A DNA stretch of 64,000 nucleotides, taken from assembly GCF_003034965.1 (NCBI RefSeq), contig NZ_PZKE01000008.1, positions 62,001 to 126,000 on the forward strand, in the 5' to 3' direction. Source of the stretch: Fuscovulum blasticum DSM 2131 (GTDB taxonomy: Bacteria; Pseudomonadota; Alphaproteobacteria; Rhodobacterales; Rhodobacteraceae). Every line of letters begins with the position of its first letter. Positions within the stretch are counted from its first letter, which is position 1. This document shows positions 18,376-27,979 of the stretch, in pieces. A program made the position numbers and the translations under genes. Below the pieces are notes generated by a model that saw only the letters and a program-made list of their open reading frames with translations, was not told the origin of the DNA and made no database searches.

Positions 18376-19788
18376 ATGCTGAACCCCTGCGATGCGGCCT
18401 TTATCGCCGATCTGGCCGCGCGCCTGCCCGAAGGCACGCTGCGCCCGCCCGAACCGCGCGATCTGACCGAACCGCGCGGCCGCTGGCCGGGGCGCGCGGG
18501 CGTGGTGGCCCGGCCGGCCGGCACCGATCAGGTGGCGCAGATCGTCCGCGCCTGCGCGGCGGCGCGGGTGGGCATCGTGCCGCGCGGCGGCGGCACCGGG
18601 CTGGTCGGCGGTCAGGTCATGCCCGAAGGCCCCCTGCCGCTGGTGCTGTCGCTGGACCGGATGACCGGCCTGCGCGGCCTCTGGCCCGAAGAAAACGTGA
18701 TCGCGGTCGAGGCCGGCCTGACCCTGGCCGCCGTGCAGCAGGCCGCCGCCGATGCCGGGCGGCTGTTCCCGCTGTCGCTGGCCAGCGAAGGCACCGCCAC
18801 CATCGGCGGCAATCTGGCCACCAACGCCGGCGGCACCGCCGTGCTGCGCTATGGCACCACGCGCGACCTGTGCCTTGGGGTCGAGGCGGTTCTGGCCGAC
18901 GGCTCGGTCGTCCACGGCCTGAAACGGCTGCGCAAGGACAACACCGGCTATGACCTGCGCCACCTGCTGATCGGGTCCGAAGGCAGCCTCGGCATCCTCA
19001 CCGCCGCCACGCTTCGGCTGTTCCCGCAGCCCGCCGCCACGGTGGTGGCGCTGCTGGCGGTGCCGTCGCCCGCCGTGGCGCAACGCCTGCTGGCGCTGTG
19101 CGAGGCGCGCCTGTCAGGCCTTGTCACCGCCTTTGAACTGATCGCCAGGACCGGGTTCGATTTCCTGGCCGAAACCGGCTCGGGCCTGCGCGCGCCCTTC
19201 GATCCCGCGCCCGACTGGTGCGTCCTGCTGGAACTGGGCCTGCCCGCAGCGCTGGACCCCCAGGTCAGCATGGCCGCGCTTTATGACGAGGCCAGCGAAA
19301 CAGGGCTGGTGCTGGATGGCGTCATCGCCACCTCGCAGGCGCAGGCCGCCGCCCTCTGGGCGCTGCGCGAGGCGATCCCCGAAGCGAACCGCCGCATCGG
19401 TTCGATCTCGTCGCATGACATCTCGTTGCCCCTGGGCGCCATCCCCGGCTTCCTGGCCGAGGCGGGCGCCAGGATCGCCGCCCTCGGGCCGCTGCGCCTC
19501 AACTGCTTTGGTCATCTGGGCGACGGCAACCTGCATTACAACGTGTTCCCCGCCAAGGGCCGCCGCCGCGAAGACGATGAGGCCCTTGCCGGCCCGGTCA
19601 AGCGTCTGGTGCATGATCTGGTGCAGGCGGCGGGCGGCAGCATTTCGGCCGAACACGGCATCGGCCGCTTCAAGGCCGCCGATCTGGAACGCTACGCCGA
19701 CCCGGCGCGTCTGGCCGCGATGCGCGCGCTGAAGGCGGCGCTTGATCCGGCCGGAATCCTGAACCCCGGCGCCGTGCTGCGCGGCTGA
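18376..19788 (+). CDS. FAD-linked D-2-hydroxyacid dehydrogenase
   Basis: A 470-residue protein of the FAD_binding_4 / FAD-oxidase C family (GlcD, D-lactate and D-2-hydroxyglutarate dehydrogenases). FAD loop: VPRGGGTGLVGGQV; second FAD segment: TIGGNLATNAGGTAVLRYG. C-terminal motifs HLGDGNLHYNVF and SAEHGIGRFK carry the substrate and metal histidines. It oxidises a D-2-hydroxyacid to the 2-oxoacid; the length and lack of GlcE/GlcF neighbours favour the D-2-hydroxyglutarate type, but the substrate is uncertain. Confidence 0.92.
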   Translation: MLNPCDAAFIADLAARLPEGTLRPPEPRDLTEPRGRWPGRAGVVARPAGTDQVAQIVRACAAARVGIVPRGGGTGLVGGQVMPEGPLPLVLSLDRMTGLRGLWPEENVIAVEAGLTLAAVQQAAADAGRLFPLSLASEGTATIGGNLATNAGGTAVLRYGTTRDLCLGVEAVLADGSVVHGLKRLRKDNTGYDLRHLLIGSEGSLGILTAATLRLFPQPAATVVALLAVPSPAVAQRLLALCEARLSGLVTAFELIARTGFDFLAETGSGLRAPFDPAPDWCVLLELGLPAALDPQVSMAALYDEASETGLVLDGVIATSQAQAAALWALREAIPEANRRIGSISSHDISLPLGAIPGFLAEAGARIAALGPLRLNCFGHLGDGNLHYNVFPAKGRRREDDEALAGPVKRLVHDLVQAAGGSISAEHGIGRFKAADLERYADPARLAAMRALKAALDPAGILNPGAVLRG

Positions 19789-19805
19789 CCGTCCAACGGG
19801 CCTCC

Positions 19806-19889
19806 GGCGGGGGTATTTGGACCAAGAGGAAGGCCCTGCCGCTTCATCTCGGCCCAAATACCCCGGGGATGCGGGGGCTGGCCCCCGCC
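19806..19889. repeat. Inverted pair of dispersed intergenic elements
   Basis: Two facing copies lie between convergent genes. GGGGTATTTGG (19810-19820) pairs perfectly with CCAAATACCCC (19854-19864), and the inner CCAAGAGGAAG and CTTCATCTCGG extend this to a stem of about 22 bp with few mismatches. A second G/C hairpin (GCGGGGG / CCCCCGC, 19871-19888) follows. Related copies occur at 39091 and 62228. It probably ends transcription from both sides. Confidence 0.65.
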
Positions 19890-19909
19890 CTTGCGCGGTC
19901 AGCCTGCGA

Positions 19910-20449
19910 TCAAAGCCCCTCGAAGGCGCACAGCGCATGGACATCCATGCCCATCGCCTCAAGTTTCCTGCGGCCGCCCAGATCGGGCAGGTCCACCACG
20001 AAGGCGCAGCCAATGACCTGGGCGCCCAGCCGTTCGATCAGCTTGATCCCGGCCTCGGCGGTGCCGCCGGTGGCCAGCAGGTCATCGACCAGCAGCACCT
20101 TTTCGCCCGGCTGCATGGCATCGTCATGCACCTCGACCACCGCCTCGCCGTATTCCAGCGTATAGGCCTGCGAAATCGTCTGCCCCGGCAGCTTGCCCTT
20201 CTTGCGCACCGGCACAAAGCCGGTGGACAACTGATGCGCCACCGCGCCACCCAGGATGAAGCCGCGCGCTTCCAGCCCCACCACCTTGTCGATCCGCATC
20301 CCGGCATAGGGGGCCAGCAACTGGTCCACGCACATGCGGAACCCGCGCGGATCGGCGAACAGCGTGGTCACGTCGCGGAACAGGATCCCCTCATGCGGGA
20401 AGTCCACGATGGTGCGGATATAGTCCTTGACGGTCTTGGTCGAATTCAT
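19910..20449 (-). CDS. apt: Adenine phosphoribosyltransferase
   Basis: A 179-residue enzyme; the ATG giving [18 protein letters not shown] matches the family's usual start. The PRPP-binding loop is [17 protein letters not shown], and the preceding [10 protein letters not shown] is the flexible loop region. It converts adenine and PRPP to AMP. It lies directly downstream of mtnP on the same strand (16-base gap), so adenine released from methylthioadenosine can be reused at once. Confidence 0.97.
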   Translation of the reverse strand: MNSTKTVKDYIRTIVDFPHEGILFRDVTTLFADPRGFRMCVDQLLAPYAGMRIDKVVGLEARGFILGGAVAHQLSTGFVPVRKKGKLPGQTISQAYTLEYGEAVVEVHDDAMQPGEKVLLVDDLLATGGTAEAGIKLIERLGAQVIGCAFVVDLPDLGGRRKLEAMGMDVHALCAFEGL

Positions 20450-20465
20450 GGGGGCTTTCCGGGGA

Positions 20466-21332
20466 TTACAGGACGCGGCCGGCGACGGCATCCAGCCGGG
20501 CCAGCAGTTCGGGGTCGCGCTTGTCGGGCGCGGTCATCAGGGCATGGGTCAGGGCGCGGTCGCAGCCATGCGGGCAGTCGGCCCGGTCGCGGCCCAGCAG
20601 GCCGGGCAGGCGGGCCACGGTGGCGCGGGCCAGCGCGGCATTGGCCGTCAGCGTGGCGATCACCGCCGCCACATCCACCGCATCATGGTCGGGGTGCCAG
20701 CAGTCATAATCGGTCACCATGGCGATCGAGGCATAGCACAGCTCGGCCTCACGCGCGAGCTTGGCCTCGGGCATCCCGGTCATGCCGATCACATCGGCGC
20801 CCCATTGCCGGTAAAGCCGGCTTTCGGCCAGGGTCGAAAACTGCGGCCCCTCCATCGCCAGATAGGTTGCGCCTTCATGCACCCGCGCCCCCGCCGCGCG
20901 GGCCGCTTCGGCGGCGGCCTTGCCCAGACGCGGGCAGGTCGGATGGGCAAAGCCGACATGGGCCACGCAGCCGGTGCCGAAAAAACTTTTCTCGCGGGCG
21001 AAGGTGCGGTCGATGAACTGGTCCACCAGCACGAAATCGCCCGGCGCGAAATCCTCGCGCAGCGATCCCACCGCCGAGACGGCGACCACATCGGTGCAGC
21101 CCAGCCGTTTCAGCGCGTCGATATTGGCGCGATAGGGCACCGTGGTCGGGCTGTGCACATGGCCCCGGCCATGGCGCGGCAGGAAGGCCATCGGAACGCC
21201 GTCCAGCCGGCCGATCAGCACCTCGTCCGAAGGCTTGCCCCAGGGCGTTTTCACCCGGGTCCAGCTTGCGCCCTCAAGCCCCTCGATCTGATAGACCCCG
21301 CTGCCGCCGATGATGCCGATCATGGTCTGCAT
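20466..21332 (-). CDS. mtnP: S-methyl-5'-thioadenosine phosphorylase
   Basis: A 288-residue enzyme of the purine nucleoside phosphorylase family, class II. It shows [10 protein letters not shown] at the N-terminus, the phosphate-site [20 protein letters not shown], the substrate loop [16 protein letters not shown] and the base-site [12 protein letters not shown] and VTDYDCWH. It splits methylthioadenosine to adenine and methylthioribose-1-phosphate. The start at 21332 follows GAGAGGAGT. It is paired with apt. Confidence 0.96.
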   Translation of the reverse strand: MQTMIGIIGGSGVYQIEGLEGASWTRVKTPWGKPSDEVLIGRLDGVPMAFLPRHGRGHVHSPTTVPYRANIDALKRLGCTDVVAVSAVGSLREDFAPGDFVLVDQFIDRTFAREKSFFGTGCVAHVGFAHPTCPRLGKAAAEAARAAGARVHEGATYLAMEGPQFSTLAESRLYRQWGADVIGMTGMPEAKLAREAELCYASIAMVTDYDCWHPDHDAVDVAAVIATLTANAALARATVARLPGLLGRDRADCPHGCDRALTHALMTAPDKRDPELLARLDAVAGRVL

Positions 21333-21462
21333 GGGGGACTCCTCTCGTTTGCGGGCCGGGCGCGAGGATAGTCTGCCCGCCCGCGCCGCGAAAGGGGGCT
21401 GTCCCGTGGTGGGACATCTTGTCCTGCAAGCAAAATCAACGGCTTGCGTGATCCGGTTGCCA

Positions 21463-21876
21463 CTATCTGCCGGCCGGGGCTTTCGTCAGCCGCTCGGCCT
21501 TCTTGCGCACCAGCACCGACCGTAGGTCGTGCATGGCCAGAAGCAGCGTCTCGGTCACCTCGTCAAGCTGCTCGGGCGTAGCCTTCGACTGTGCCCATTG
21601 CGCCGCCTCGTTCAGCCGGTCGCCGGTGCGCAGCACGTCATCGACCTCGCGCGCCTCGATAAGGATGCGCCGCTTTCCCAGCCAGTCCTGAATGGCGCGG
21701 ATGTCGGTGCCGTTCAGCTTCGTCTCGCCATGCGGCTTGACGTTACCGTTCCTGACATTGACCATCGCGATCTCGATCAGTTCGATCCGTCGCTGTCGGT
21801 TCTCGGTATCAACCTTGTAGACGGCGGCTCCATTGTCACGCAGGCGAAAGTAGTAGTCCGGCAGATCGTCCGCCAT
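21463..21876 (-). CDS. Conserved hypothetical protein
   Basis: A 137-residue soluble, charged protein that I recognise only as a conserved hypothetical of this bacterial family. It begins MADDLPDYYFRLRDNGAAV and contains DTENRQRRIELIEIAMVNVR, a predicted strand pair, then mostly helices (EVDDVLRTGDRLNEAAQWA and a C-terminal KKAERL tail). No catalytic motif is visible. G+C is lower than in its neighbours. Two small hairpins (GCAAGC/GCTTGC, 21426-21447; TGTCCC/GGGACA, 21400-21416) lie just after its stop. It starts nine bases after aspC stops. Confidence 0.7.
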   Translation of the reverse strand: MADDLPDYYFRLRDNGAAVYKVDTENRQRRIELIEIAMVNVRNGNVKPHGETKLNGTDIRAIQDWLGKRRILIEAREVDDVLRTGDRLNEAAQWAQSKATPEQLDEVTETLLLAMHDLRSVLVRKKAERLTKAPAGR

Positions 21877-21884
21877 TCAGGCCC

Positions 21885-23132
<1,248 letters not shown>

Positions 23133-23184
23133 TTAGGGTGCACCCCCACCCGACACAAGCGTTATCATAAGAAGGAGAGGCGAG

Positions 23185-23601
23185 ATGGCGGAAAGCAGCA
23201 CCGAAACACCCGTCGAAGAAACCTGGTATGCCCCCGATGTGGCCACCTTCGGCGACCGGCTGGCCGGCGCGCGCGAAGCGGCCGGGCTGACCCAGGAAGA
23301 CCTGGCCCAGCGGCTGGGCGTGCGTCTGACCACCTTGCAGGCCTGGGAAGAAGACCTGGCCGAACCGCGCGGCAACCGTTTGCAGATGCTGGCCGGGATG
23401 CTGAATGTCTCGCTGACCTGGCTGATCACCGCCGAGGGGCCGGGTCTGGCCGCCCCCGACGCCGCGCCGGCGCCGCTATCGCCCGCGGCCGAACAGACGC
23501 TGGCCGAACTGCGCAAGCTGCGCGCCCGCGCCAGCGGACTGGCCGAGGATCTGGGCCGGGTGGAACAACGGATGCGCAGCCTTCTGCGCGAGGTGGCATG
23601 A
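23185..23601 (+). CDS. XRE-family DNA-binding regulator
   Basis: A 138-residue protein. The helix-turn-helix spans residues ~25-80: RLAGAREAAGLTQEDLAQRL, TTLQAWEEDLAEPRG, LAGMLNVSLTWLI. The C-terminal ~45 residues (LAELRKLRARASGLAEDLG) look like a coiled coil for dimerisation. AAGGAGAGGCG precedes the ATG. It overlaps sdhE by ATGA. The target genes are unknown. Confidence 0.9.
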   Translation: MAESSTETPVEETWYAPDVATFGDRLAGAREAAGLTQEDLAQRLGVRLTTLQAWEEDLAEPRGNRLQMLAGMLNVSLTWLITAEGPGLAAPDAAPAPLSPAAEQTLAELRKLRARASGLAEDLGRVEQRMRSLLREVA

Positions 23602-23879
23602 TGGTCGCGGAAACCGCAGAAGCTCGGCTGAAACGCATGGTGATGCGCAGTTGGCGGCGCGGCACCAAAGAGATGGATCTGGTCCTTGGCCCCTATGCCG
23701 AGGCCCATCTTGCCGCGATGCCGCCCGAGGAACTGGACCTTTATGACCGGCTCTTGCAGGAAAATGATCAGGATCTGATGGCCTGGATCATGGGCACCGA
23801 CCTGCCCCCGGCCTGGATCGCGCCGCTGCTGGACCGGGTCACCGATTTCGCCCGCAACCGGCTGGCCGGCCCGGCCTGA
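23598..23879 (+). CDS. sdhE: FAD assembly factor SdhE
   Basis: A 93-residue protein of the SdhE/Sdh5 (DUF339) family, with the RMVMRSWRRGTKEMDLVLG core containing the RGxxE motif, followed by LYDRLLQENDQDLMAWI. SdhE promotes covalent FAD attachment to succinate dehydrogenase. Two ATG codons in tandem (23598 and 23601) are possible starts. The first overlaps the upstream stop. The Sdh genes themselves are not nearby. Confidence 0.93.
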   Translation: MMVAETAEARLKRMVMRSWRRGTKEMDLVLGPYAEAHLAAMPPEELDLYDRLLQENDQDLMAWIMGTDLPPAWIAPLLDRVTDFARNRLAGPA

Positions 23880-23995
23880 CCCAAGGGCCAGGCCGCCCCG
23901 CGCGCGCCGGATCGGGACAAAATCGGTTCGAGTTTACCGAATGTTTGCGCTTTCTGCCGATTCTCTCCCTGATCAGACACAGGGCGGGGCCGGGA

Positions 23996-24493
23996 ATGTC
24001 GCTTCATGAACCTCTTCTCGACGGTGCGCAGCGGGCGTTCCTGTCCTGCTATCTGGACAATCTGGCGCTGGTGGAACGCCTGCACCGGCTGCTTCTTGAC
24101 GTGATCAAGGACGAATTCGAACGGCTGCGGATTCTGGAAATCAACTCGGTGCAGGCGCTCTTGCTGTTCAACATCGGCGAGAATGAGGTGACCGCGGGCG
24201 AATTGAAAAGCCGCGGTTACTATCAGGGCTCGAACGTCAGCTACAATCTGAAGAAGCTGGTCGAACTGGGCTACATGCACCACCAGCGGTCCGAGGTGGA
24301 CCGCCGCTCGGTCCGGGTCCGGCTGACGGAAAAGGGCCGCCGGGTGCGCGGCATGGTGGCAGACCTGTTTGAACGCCACGCCGAAGGCATCGAAAAGCGC
24401 GGGCTGGTCGATGCCAGCGGCATGGATGAAATCAACCGCTCGCTGCGCCGGATGGAACGGTTCTGGACCGAACAGATCCGCTACATCTACTGA
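23996..24493 (+). CDS. LdtR-like winged-helix (MarR-type) regulator
   Basis: A 165-residue protein; the ATG giving MSLHEPLLDGAQRAF is preferred over the upstream in-frame ATG at 23945. The winged-helix core is NSVQALLLFNIGENEVTAGE, SRGYYQGSNVSYNLKKLVE (recognition helix) and HHQRSEVDRRSVRVRLTEKG (wing). It resembles alphaproteobacterial LdtR, which controls an L,D-transpeptidase and osmotic stress genes. No transpeptidase gene is adjacent, so the target is inferred by family only. Confidence 0.85.
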   Translation: MSLHEPLLDGAQRAFLSCYLDNLALVERLHRLLLDVIKDEFERLRILEINSVQALLLFNIGENEVTAGELKSRGYYQGSNVSYNLKKLVELGYMHHQRSEVDRRSVRVRLTEKGRRVRGMVADLFERHAEGIEKRGLVDASGMDEINRSLRRMERFWTEQIRYIY

Positions 24494-24517
24494 CCGGCCC
24501 CGCCTTCGCGCCTGCCG

Positions 24518-24961
24518 TCAGTTGCTCTTGCGGGCCGGGCGGAAGGGCAGGGGGGCGACGGGGATTCCGTCCTCGATCAGCCGCTTGGCCTCTTCGGGCT
24601 TCGCCTCGCCATAGATCGCGCGTTCGGGCGATGCGCCTTCGTGAATGGCGCGGGCCTCGGTCGCGAAGTTCATGCCGACATATTCCGAATTTTCCTCGAC
24701 CTGCCGGCGCAAGGCCGCCAGCGCCGCCTCCAGCTCGGATTGCGGGGTGCCCAGCTTGGGCCGCGCCTCTGCCGCCGCCGCCGCTTCGGCCTTGCGCGCG
24801 GGCGTCACCGCCGGGGCCATGATCGCCTTTTCCACCCGCGTCTCGCCGCAGATCGGGCAAGACACCTGTCCGGCCCCGGACAGCGTGTCATAGGCGGCGG
24901 CCGAGGCGAACCAGCTTTCAAAACCGTGGCCGGCCCCGCAGGTCAGCGCATAGCGGATCAT
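24518..24961 (-). CDS. DUF1178 protein
   Basis: A 147-residue protein beginning MIRYALTCGAGHGFESWF, with CPICGE at about residue 35: a zinc-ribbon-like pair of cysteines plus the early Cys8, as in DUF1178. The middle has an Ala-rich linker and the C-terminus contains GMNFATEARAIHEG, the family's most conserved stretch. Function unknown; it is broadly conserved in alphaproteobacteria. Confidence 0.88.
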   Translation of the reverse strand: MIRYALTCGAGHGFESWFASAAAYDTLSGAGQVSCPICGETRVEKAIMAPAVTPARKAEAAAAAEARPKLGTPQSELEAALAALRRQVEENSEYVGMNFATEARAIHEGASPERAIYGEAKPEEAKRLIEDGIPVAPLPFRPARKSN

Positions 24962-25027
24962 CGCAACATCCCGTGGCGGTCGCGCCCCATGCGCGACCTG
25001 TCGAACCTATGCCTTCGGTGGCGGGAT

Positions 25028-25513
25028 TCAATCCCCCGCCGGGGCGTTCGCCGCCGCTTCCGTGGTCGCCTCGGCAAAGGCCAGGATCAGCGCCCGCAGG
25101 TCCGGCTCGCTCACCTTGCGGGCGGCCTTTTCCGGGGCAAACCACTTGCGGCGGCGCTGGGCGCGTTCGGGATAGCGCCGTTGCAGCCGTTCCACCCGCA
25201 GCGGAAACACCTCCACCGCGCAGGGCACATCCTCGGCATCGGGACGGGTCTTCAGATAGGTATAGACGCCCAGGCTTTCCGACTGGACCTTGCCTTCCAC
25301 CCCGGCCTCTTCCCAGGCTTCCCGCGCCGCCGCCGCCGCAGGCGCGCGGCCCTCCATCGGCCAGCCCTTGGGAATGATCCAGCGCCCGGTGTCGCGGCTG
25401 GTCACCAGCAGCACCCGCGCCTTGCCACCCCGCAGCCGCCAGCACAGCGCGGCATATTGCGGTGCAAGCACGGGGTTGGCCTCTTCGGCGCGCAGGGTCT
25501 GCACTTCACTCAT
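25028..25513 (-). CDS. Nudix hydrolase
   Basis: A 161-residue protein with its start at the ATG giving MSEVQTLRAEE. The Nudix helix is GWPMEGRAPAAAAAREAWEE followed by AGV: the REAWEEAG half is intact, while the first conserved Glu (G-x5-E) is Arg here, as I recall for the diphosphoinositol-polyphosphate-type subgroup of alphaproteobacteria. It would cleave a nucleoside or inositol diphosphate derivative. The substrate is unknown. It lies downstream of the DUF1178 gene region on the same strand. Confidence 0.9.
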   Translation of the reverse strand: MSEVQTLRAEEANPVLAPQYAALCWRLRGGKARVLLVTSRDTGRWIIPKGWPMEGRAPAAAAAREAWEEAGVEGKVQSESLGVYTYLKTRPDAEDVPCAVEVFPLRVERLQRRYPERAQRRRKWFAPEKAARKVSEPDLRALILAFAEATTEAAANAPAGD

Positions 25514-25694
25514 CACGATGCCCGGGTTTCTTTGCCCCGCGCGGCCGCGGGGATGATTGCCTGTATCCCTGAATGTGACATGCTCCCCCCCGTGGCACAA
25601 GTCCGCCGCCCCGACCGGGGAAGATTTCGCCCCGAAGGTTGACGCCCGCCGGACGCGGCGTATCTCCTGTTCAGACAGTCGAAAGGGAACCCCG

Positions 25695-26231
25695 ATGCGC
25701 CGATCTGCCCTGCCTGCCCCGCTGGCCGCGCTGATGGCCCTGCTGGCCTCTGTCCTGGCCCCGGTCGCCGCCTGGGCGGGCTTCACCTTCGCCTCGATCG
25801 ACGGCGGGACCATCGACCTGGATGATTGGTCCGGCAAGCCGGTTCTGGTCGTCAACACCGCCTCGCTCTGCGGCTTTGCCGGCCAGTTCGACGATCTTCA
25901 GGCCCTGCATGACGAACTGGGTCCGAAGGGCCTGCTGGTGCTGGCCGTGCCCTCGAACGACTTTTCGCAGGAACTGGGTAGCGAGGCGGCGGTCAAGGAA
26001 TACTGCGCGCTGAACTTCGACCTGACCCTGCCGATGACCCAGATCACCCATGTGAAGGGCGCACAGGCGCATCCGTTCTATGCCTGGCTGGCCAAGACGC
26101 GCGGCTTCGTGCCGGGCTGGAACTTCAACAAGGTGCTGCTGGGCCCCGACGGCGCGGTGATCGAAACCTGGGGCTCGACCGCGAACCCGCAGGGGGCCAT
26201 CCGCCGGCGGATACTGTCGCTGCTGCCATGA
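25695..26231 (+). CDS. Glutathione peroxidase-like protein, exported
   Basis: A 178-residue protein with an N-terminal signal peptide (residues 1-~29, ending AAWA). The active-site segment VVNTASLCGFAGQF has a Cys where selenium occurs in animal enzymes, and KVLLGPDGAVIETWGS and GWNFNKVLLG carry the conserved Trp and Asn. The family reduces peroxides using thiols. Periplasmic location is inferred from the signal. It overlaps the next gene by ATGA. Confidence 0.9.
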   Translation: MRRSALPAPLAALMALLASVLAPVAAWAGFTFASIDGGTIDLDDWSGKPVLVVNTASLCGFAGQFDDLQALHDELGPKGLLVLAVPSNDFSQELGSEAAVKEYCALNFDLTLPMTQITHVKGAQAHPFYAWLAKTRGFVPGWNFNKVLLGPDGAVIETWGSTANPQGAIRRRILSLLP

Positions 26232-27382
26232 CCGCGGCGCCTTCGGCCGGTCCGCGCGGCGCCGTCGCGCCGGTCTTTGTCGGCTCGGCCATCTACCGCG
26301 GCTCGTCCTATGGCGCGACGCATCCCTTGCGGGTGCCCCGCGTGTCAACCGTGATCGACCTTGCCCGCGCGCTGGGCTGGCTGCCGGCGGCGCGGTTCCA
26401 GAACAGCCCGCGCGCCAAGCCCGCCGCCCTGCGCGCCTTCCATACCGAACCCTACCTCACCGCCCTCCAGCGGGCCGAGGCCGAGGGTACGGTCAGCGAT
26501 CAGGTCCGCGCCCGCCACAGGCTTGGCACCCTGTCGAACCCGGTCTTCGCCGAAATGTTCCGCCGCCCCGCCACCGGCGCAGGCGGCACGCTCTGGGCCG
26601 CCGAAACGCTGGCCCATGCCCCGGCGGGGGTGGTGCATGTGCCGGGCGGCGGCACCCACCACGGCCTGCCCGACCGGGCGAACGGCTTTTGCTACCTGAA
26701 CGACGTGGTGCTGGGCATCAAGGCGCTGTTGGGCGCCGGGTTGACCCGCGTCGCCTATGTCGATCTTGACGCCCATCACTGCGACGGGGTTGAAGCCGCC
26801 TTCACCGGCGATCCCCGCGTCCGCATGATCAGCGTGCACGAACAGGGGCGCTGGCCGTTTTCCGGCGGCCTGACCGATACGGCCGGCGGCTCGGGCTTTT
26901 TCCTGCCGGTGCCGCGCGGCTATAATGATACCGAGGCGCGGGCCGTGCTGCACGGGCTGATCCTGCCCCGCGTCGCCGCCTTCGCGCCGCAGGCGCTGGT
27001 GGTGCAATGCGGCGCCGACAGCCTGACCGAAGACCCGCTCTCGCGCCTGTGCCTGTCGAACCGCGCCTATCTTGAGGCGCTGGCCGAACTGCGCCCGCTG
27101 TCGCCCCGGCTGATCGTGCTGGGCGGCGGTGGCTACAACCCGTGGTCGGTGGGCCGGCTCTGGACGGCGATCTGGGGCTGGCTTTCGGGGCAGGAACTGC
27201 CCGACCGCCTGCCCGAACCGGCGCGGGCGGTTCTGGCGGGGCTGTCGTGGTCGGGGGGCGCCCGCCCGCCGCCCGGCCCGCACCTGCTGGACACCCTGCT
27301 TGATCCGCCGCGCGAAGGCCCCGTCCGCCCCGAGATCACCGCTGCGCTGGCCGTCCTGGCCCGCCGGCCCGAGGGGGCCTGA
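26228..27382 (+). CDS. Histone deacetylase-superfamily hydrolase
   Basis: A 384-residue protein. Conserved metal and catalytic segments are GGGTHHGLPDRANGFCYLND and VAYVDLDAHHCDGVEAAF, plus the later GADSLTEDPL and GGGGYNP. This places it in the bacterial acetoin-utilisation/acetylpolyamine amidohydrolase branch of the HDAC family. It is a zinc deacetylase with an unknown substrate (acetyl-polyamine or acetyl-lysine). It is coupled with the genes on both sides. Confidence 0.92.
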   Translation: MTAAPSAGPRGAVAPVFVGSAIYRGSSYGATHPLRVPRVSTVIDLARALGWLPAARFQNSPRAKPAALRAFHTEPYLTALQRAEAEGTVSDQVRARHRLGTLSNPVFAEMFRRPATGAGGTLWAAETLAHAPAGVVHVPGGGTHHGLPDRANGFCYLNDVVLGIKALLGAGLTRVAYVDLDAHHCDGVEAAFTGDPRVRMISVHEQGRWPFSGGLTDTAGGSGFFLPVPRGYNDTEARAVLHGLILPRVAAFAPQALVVQCGADSLTEDPLSRLCLSNRAYLEALAELRPLSPRLIVLGGGGYNPWSVGRLWTAIWGWLSGQELPDRLPEPARAVLAGLSWSGGARPPPGPHLLDTLLDPPREGPVRPEITAALAVLARRPEGA

Positions 27383-27921
27383 TGCGCGTCTTCCTTGGCC
27401 TTGACCTGCCCGAAACCGTCCGCTCGGCGCTGGCGGTGCAGCAATTCCTGCTGCCGCTGCCCCGCCGCGTGCCGCCCGAGGCGTTTCATCTGACGCTGGT
27501 CTTTCTGGGGGACGTGCCCGATCCCCGGCTTGACGCTGCGCACGAAGTCTTTGCCGCCCTGCGCAGCCCGGCCTTTCCGCTGGCGCTGCGGGGGCTGGGC
27601 CTTTTCGGCGGTTCCCGCCCGCGCGCGGCCTGGGCCGGTGTGCTGCCGTCAGACCCGCTGACCCGGTTGCAGGCCGCCGCCGAACAGGCCGCCCGCATCG
27701 CCGGGGTCGAGGTCGCCGCCCGCCGCTTCGTGCCCCATGTCACCCTGGGCCGCTTTCCCGTTCCCGATTTCGCCGCCACGGCGCGGCTGGAACGCGCCAT
27801 TGCCGACGGTTTCGCCTTCGCGGCCGGTCCCTGGATTGTGCAGGACATGGTTCTTTGGCAAAGCCGGTCGGGTCACGATGGCCCGGTTTATACCGAACTT
27901 TCCCGTTATCCGTTTTCTTGA
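27382..27921 (+). CDS. thpR: RNA 2',3'-cyclic phosphodiesterase (2H family)
   Basis: A 179-residue protein with two HxT/HxTL motifs: HLTLVFLGD near residue 36 and HVTLGRFP near 120, typical of ThpR/LigT 2H phosphoesterases. It hydrolyses 2',3'-cyclic phosphate ends, possibly during RNA repair. It shares one base with the preceding stop (TGATG), so it is co-translated. It is the last gene of this short run. Confidence 0.93.
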   Translation: MRVFLGLDLPETVRSALAVQQFLLPLPRRVPPEAFHLTLVFLGDVPDPRLDAAHEVFAALRSPAFPLALRGLGLFGGSRPRAAWAGVLPSDPLTRLQAAAEQAARIAGVEVAARRFVPHVTLGRFPVPDFAATARLERAIADGFAFAAGPWIVQDMVLWQSRSGHDGPVYTELSRYPFS

Positions 27922-27979
27922 CAACCGGCGGGCCATGGGCCAGCACGGGCTGCGTAACCCAGTCGCCAAGGACGCAAGC

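Noticed and set aside
27918-27946. Promoter of neuB from the perfect TTGACA at 27918
   Set aside because: No acceptable -10 box lies 16-18 bases downstream (CAGCAC), so I could not support a call.
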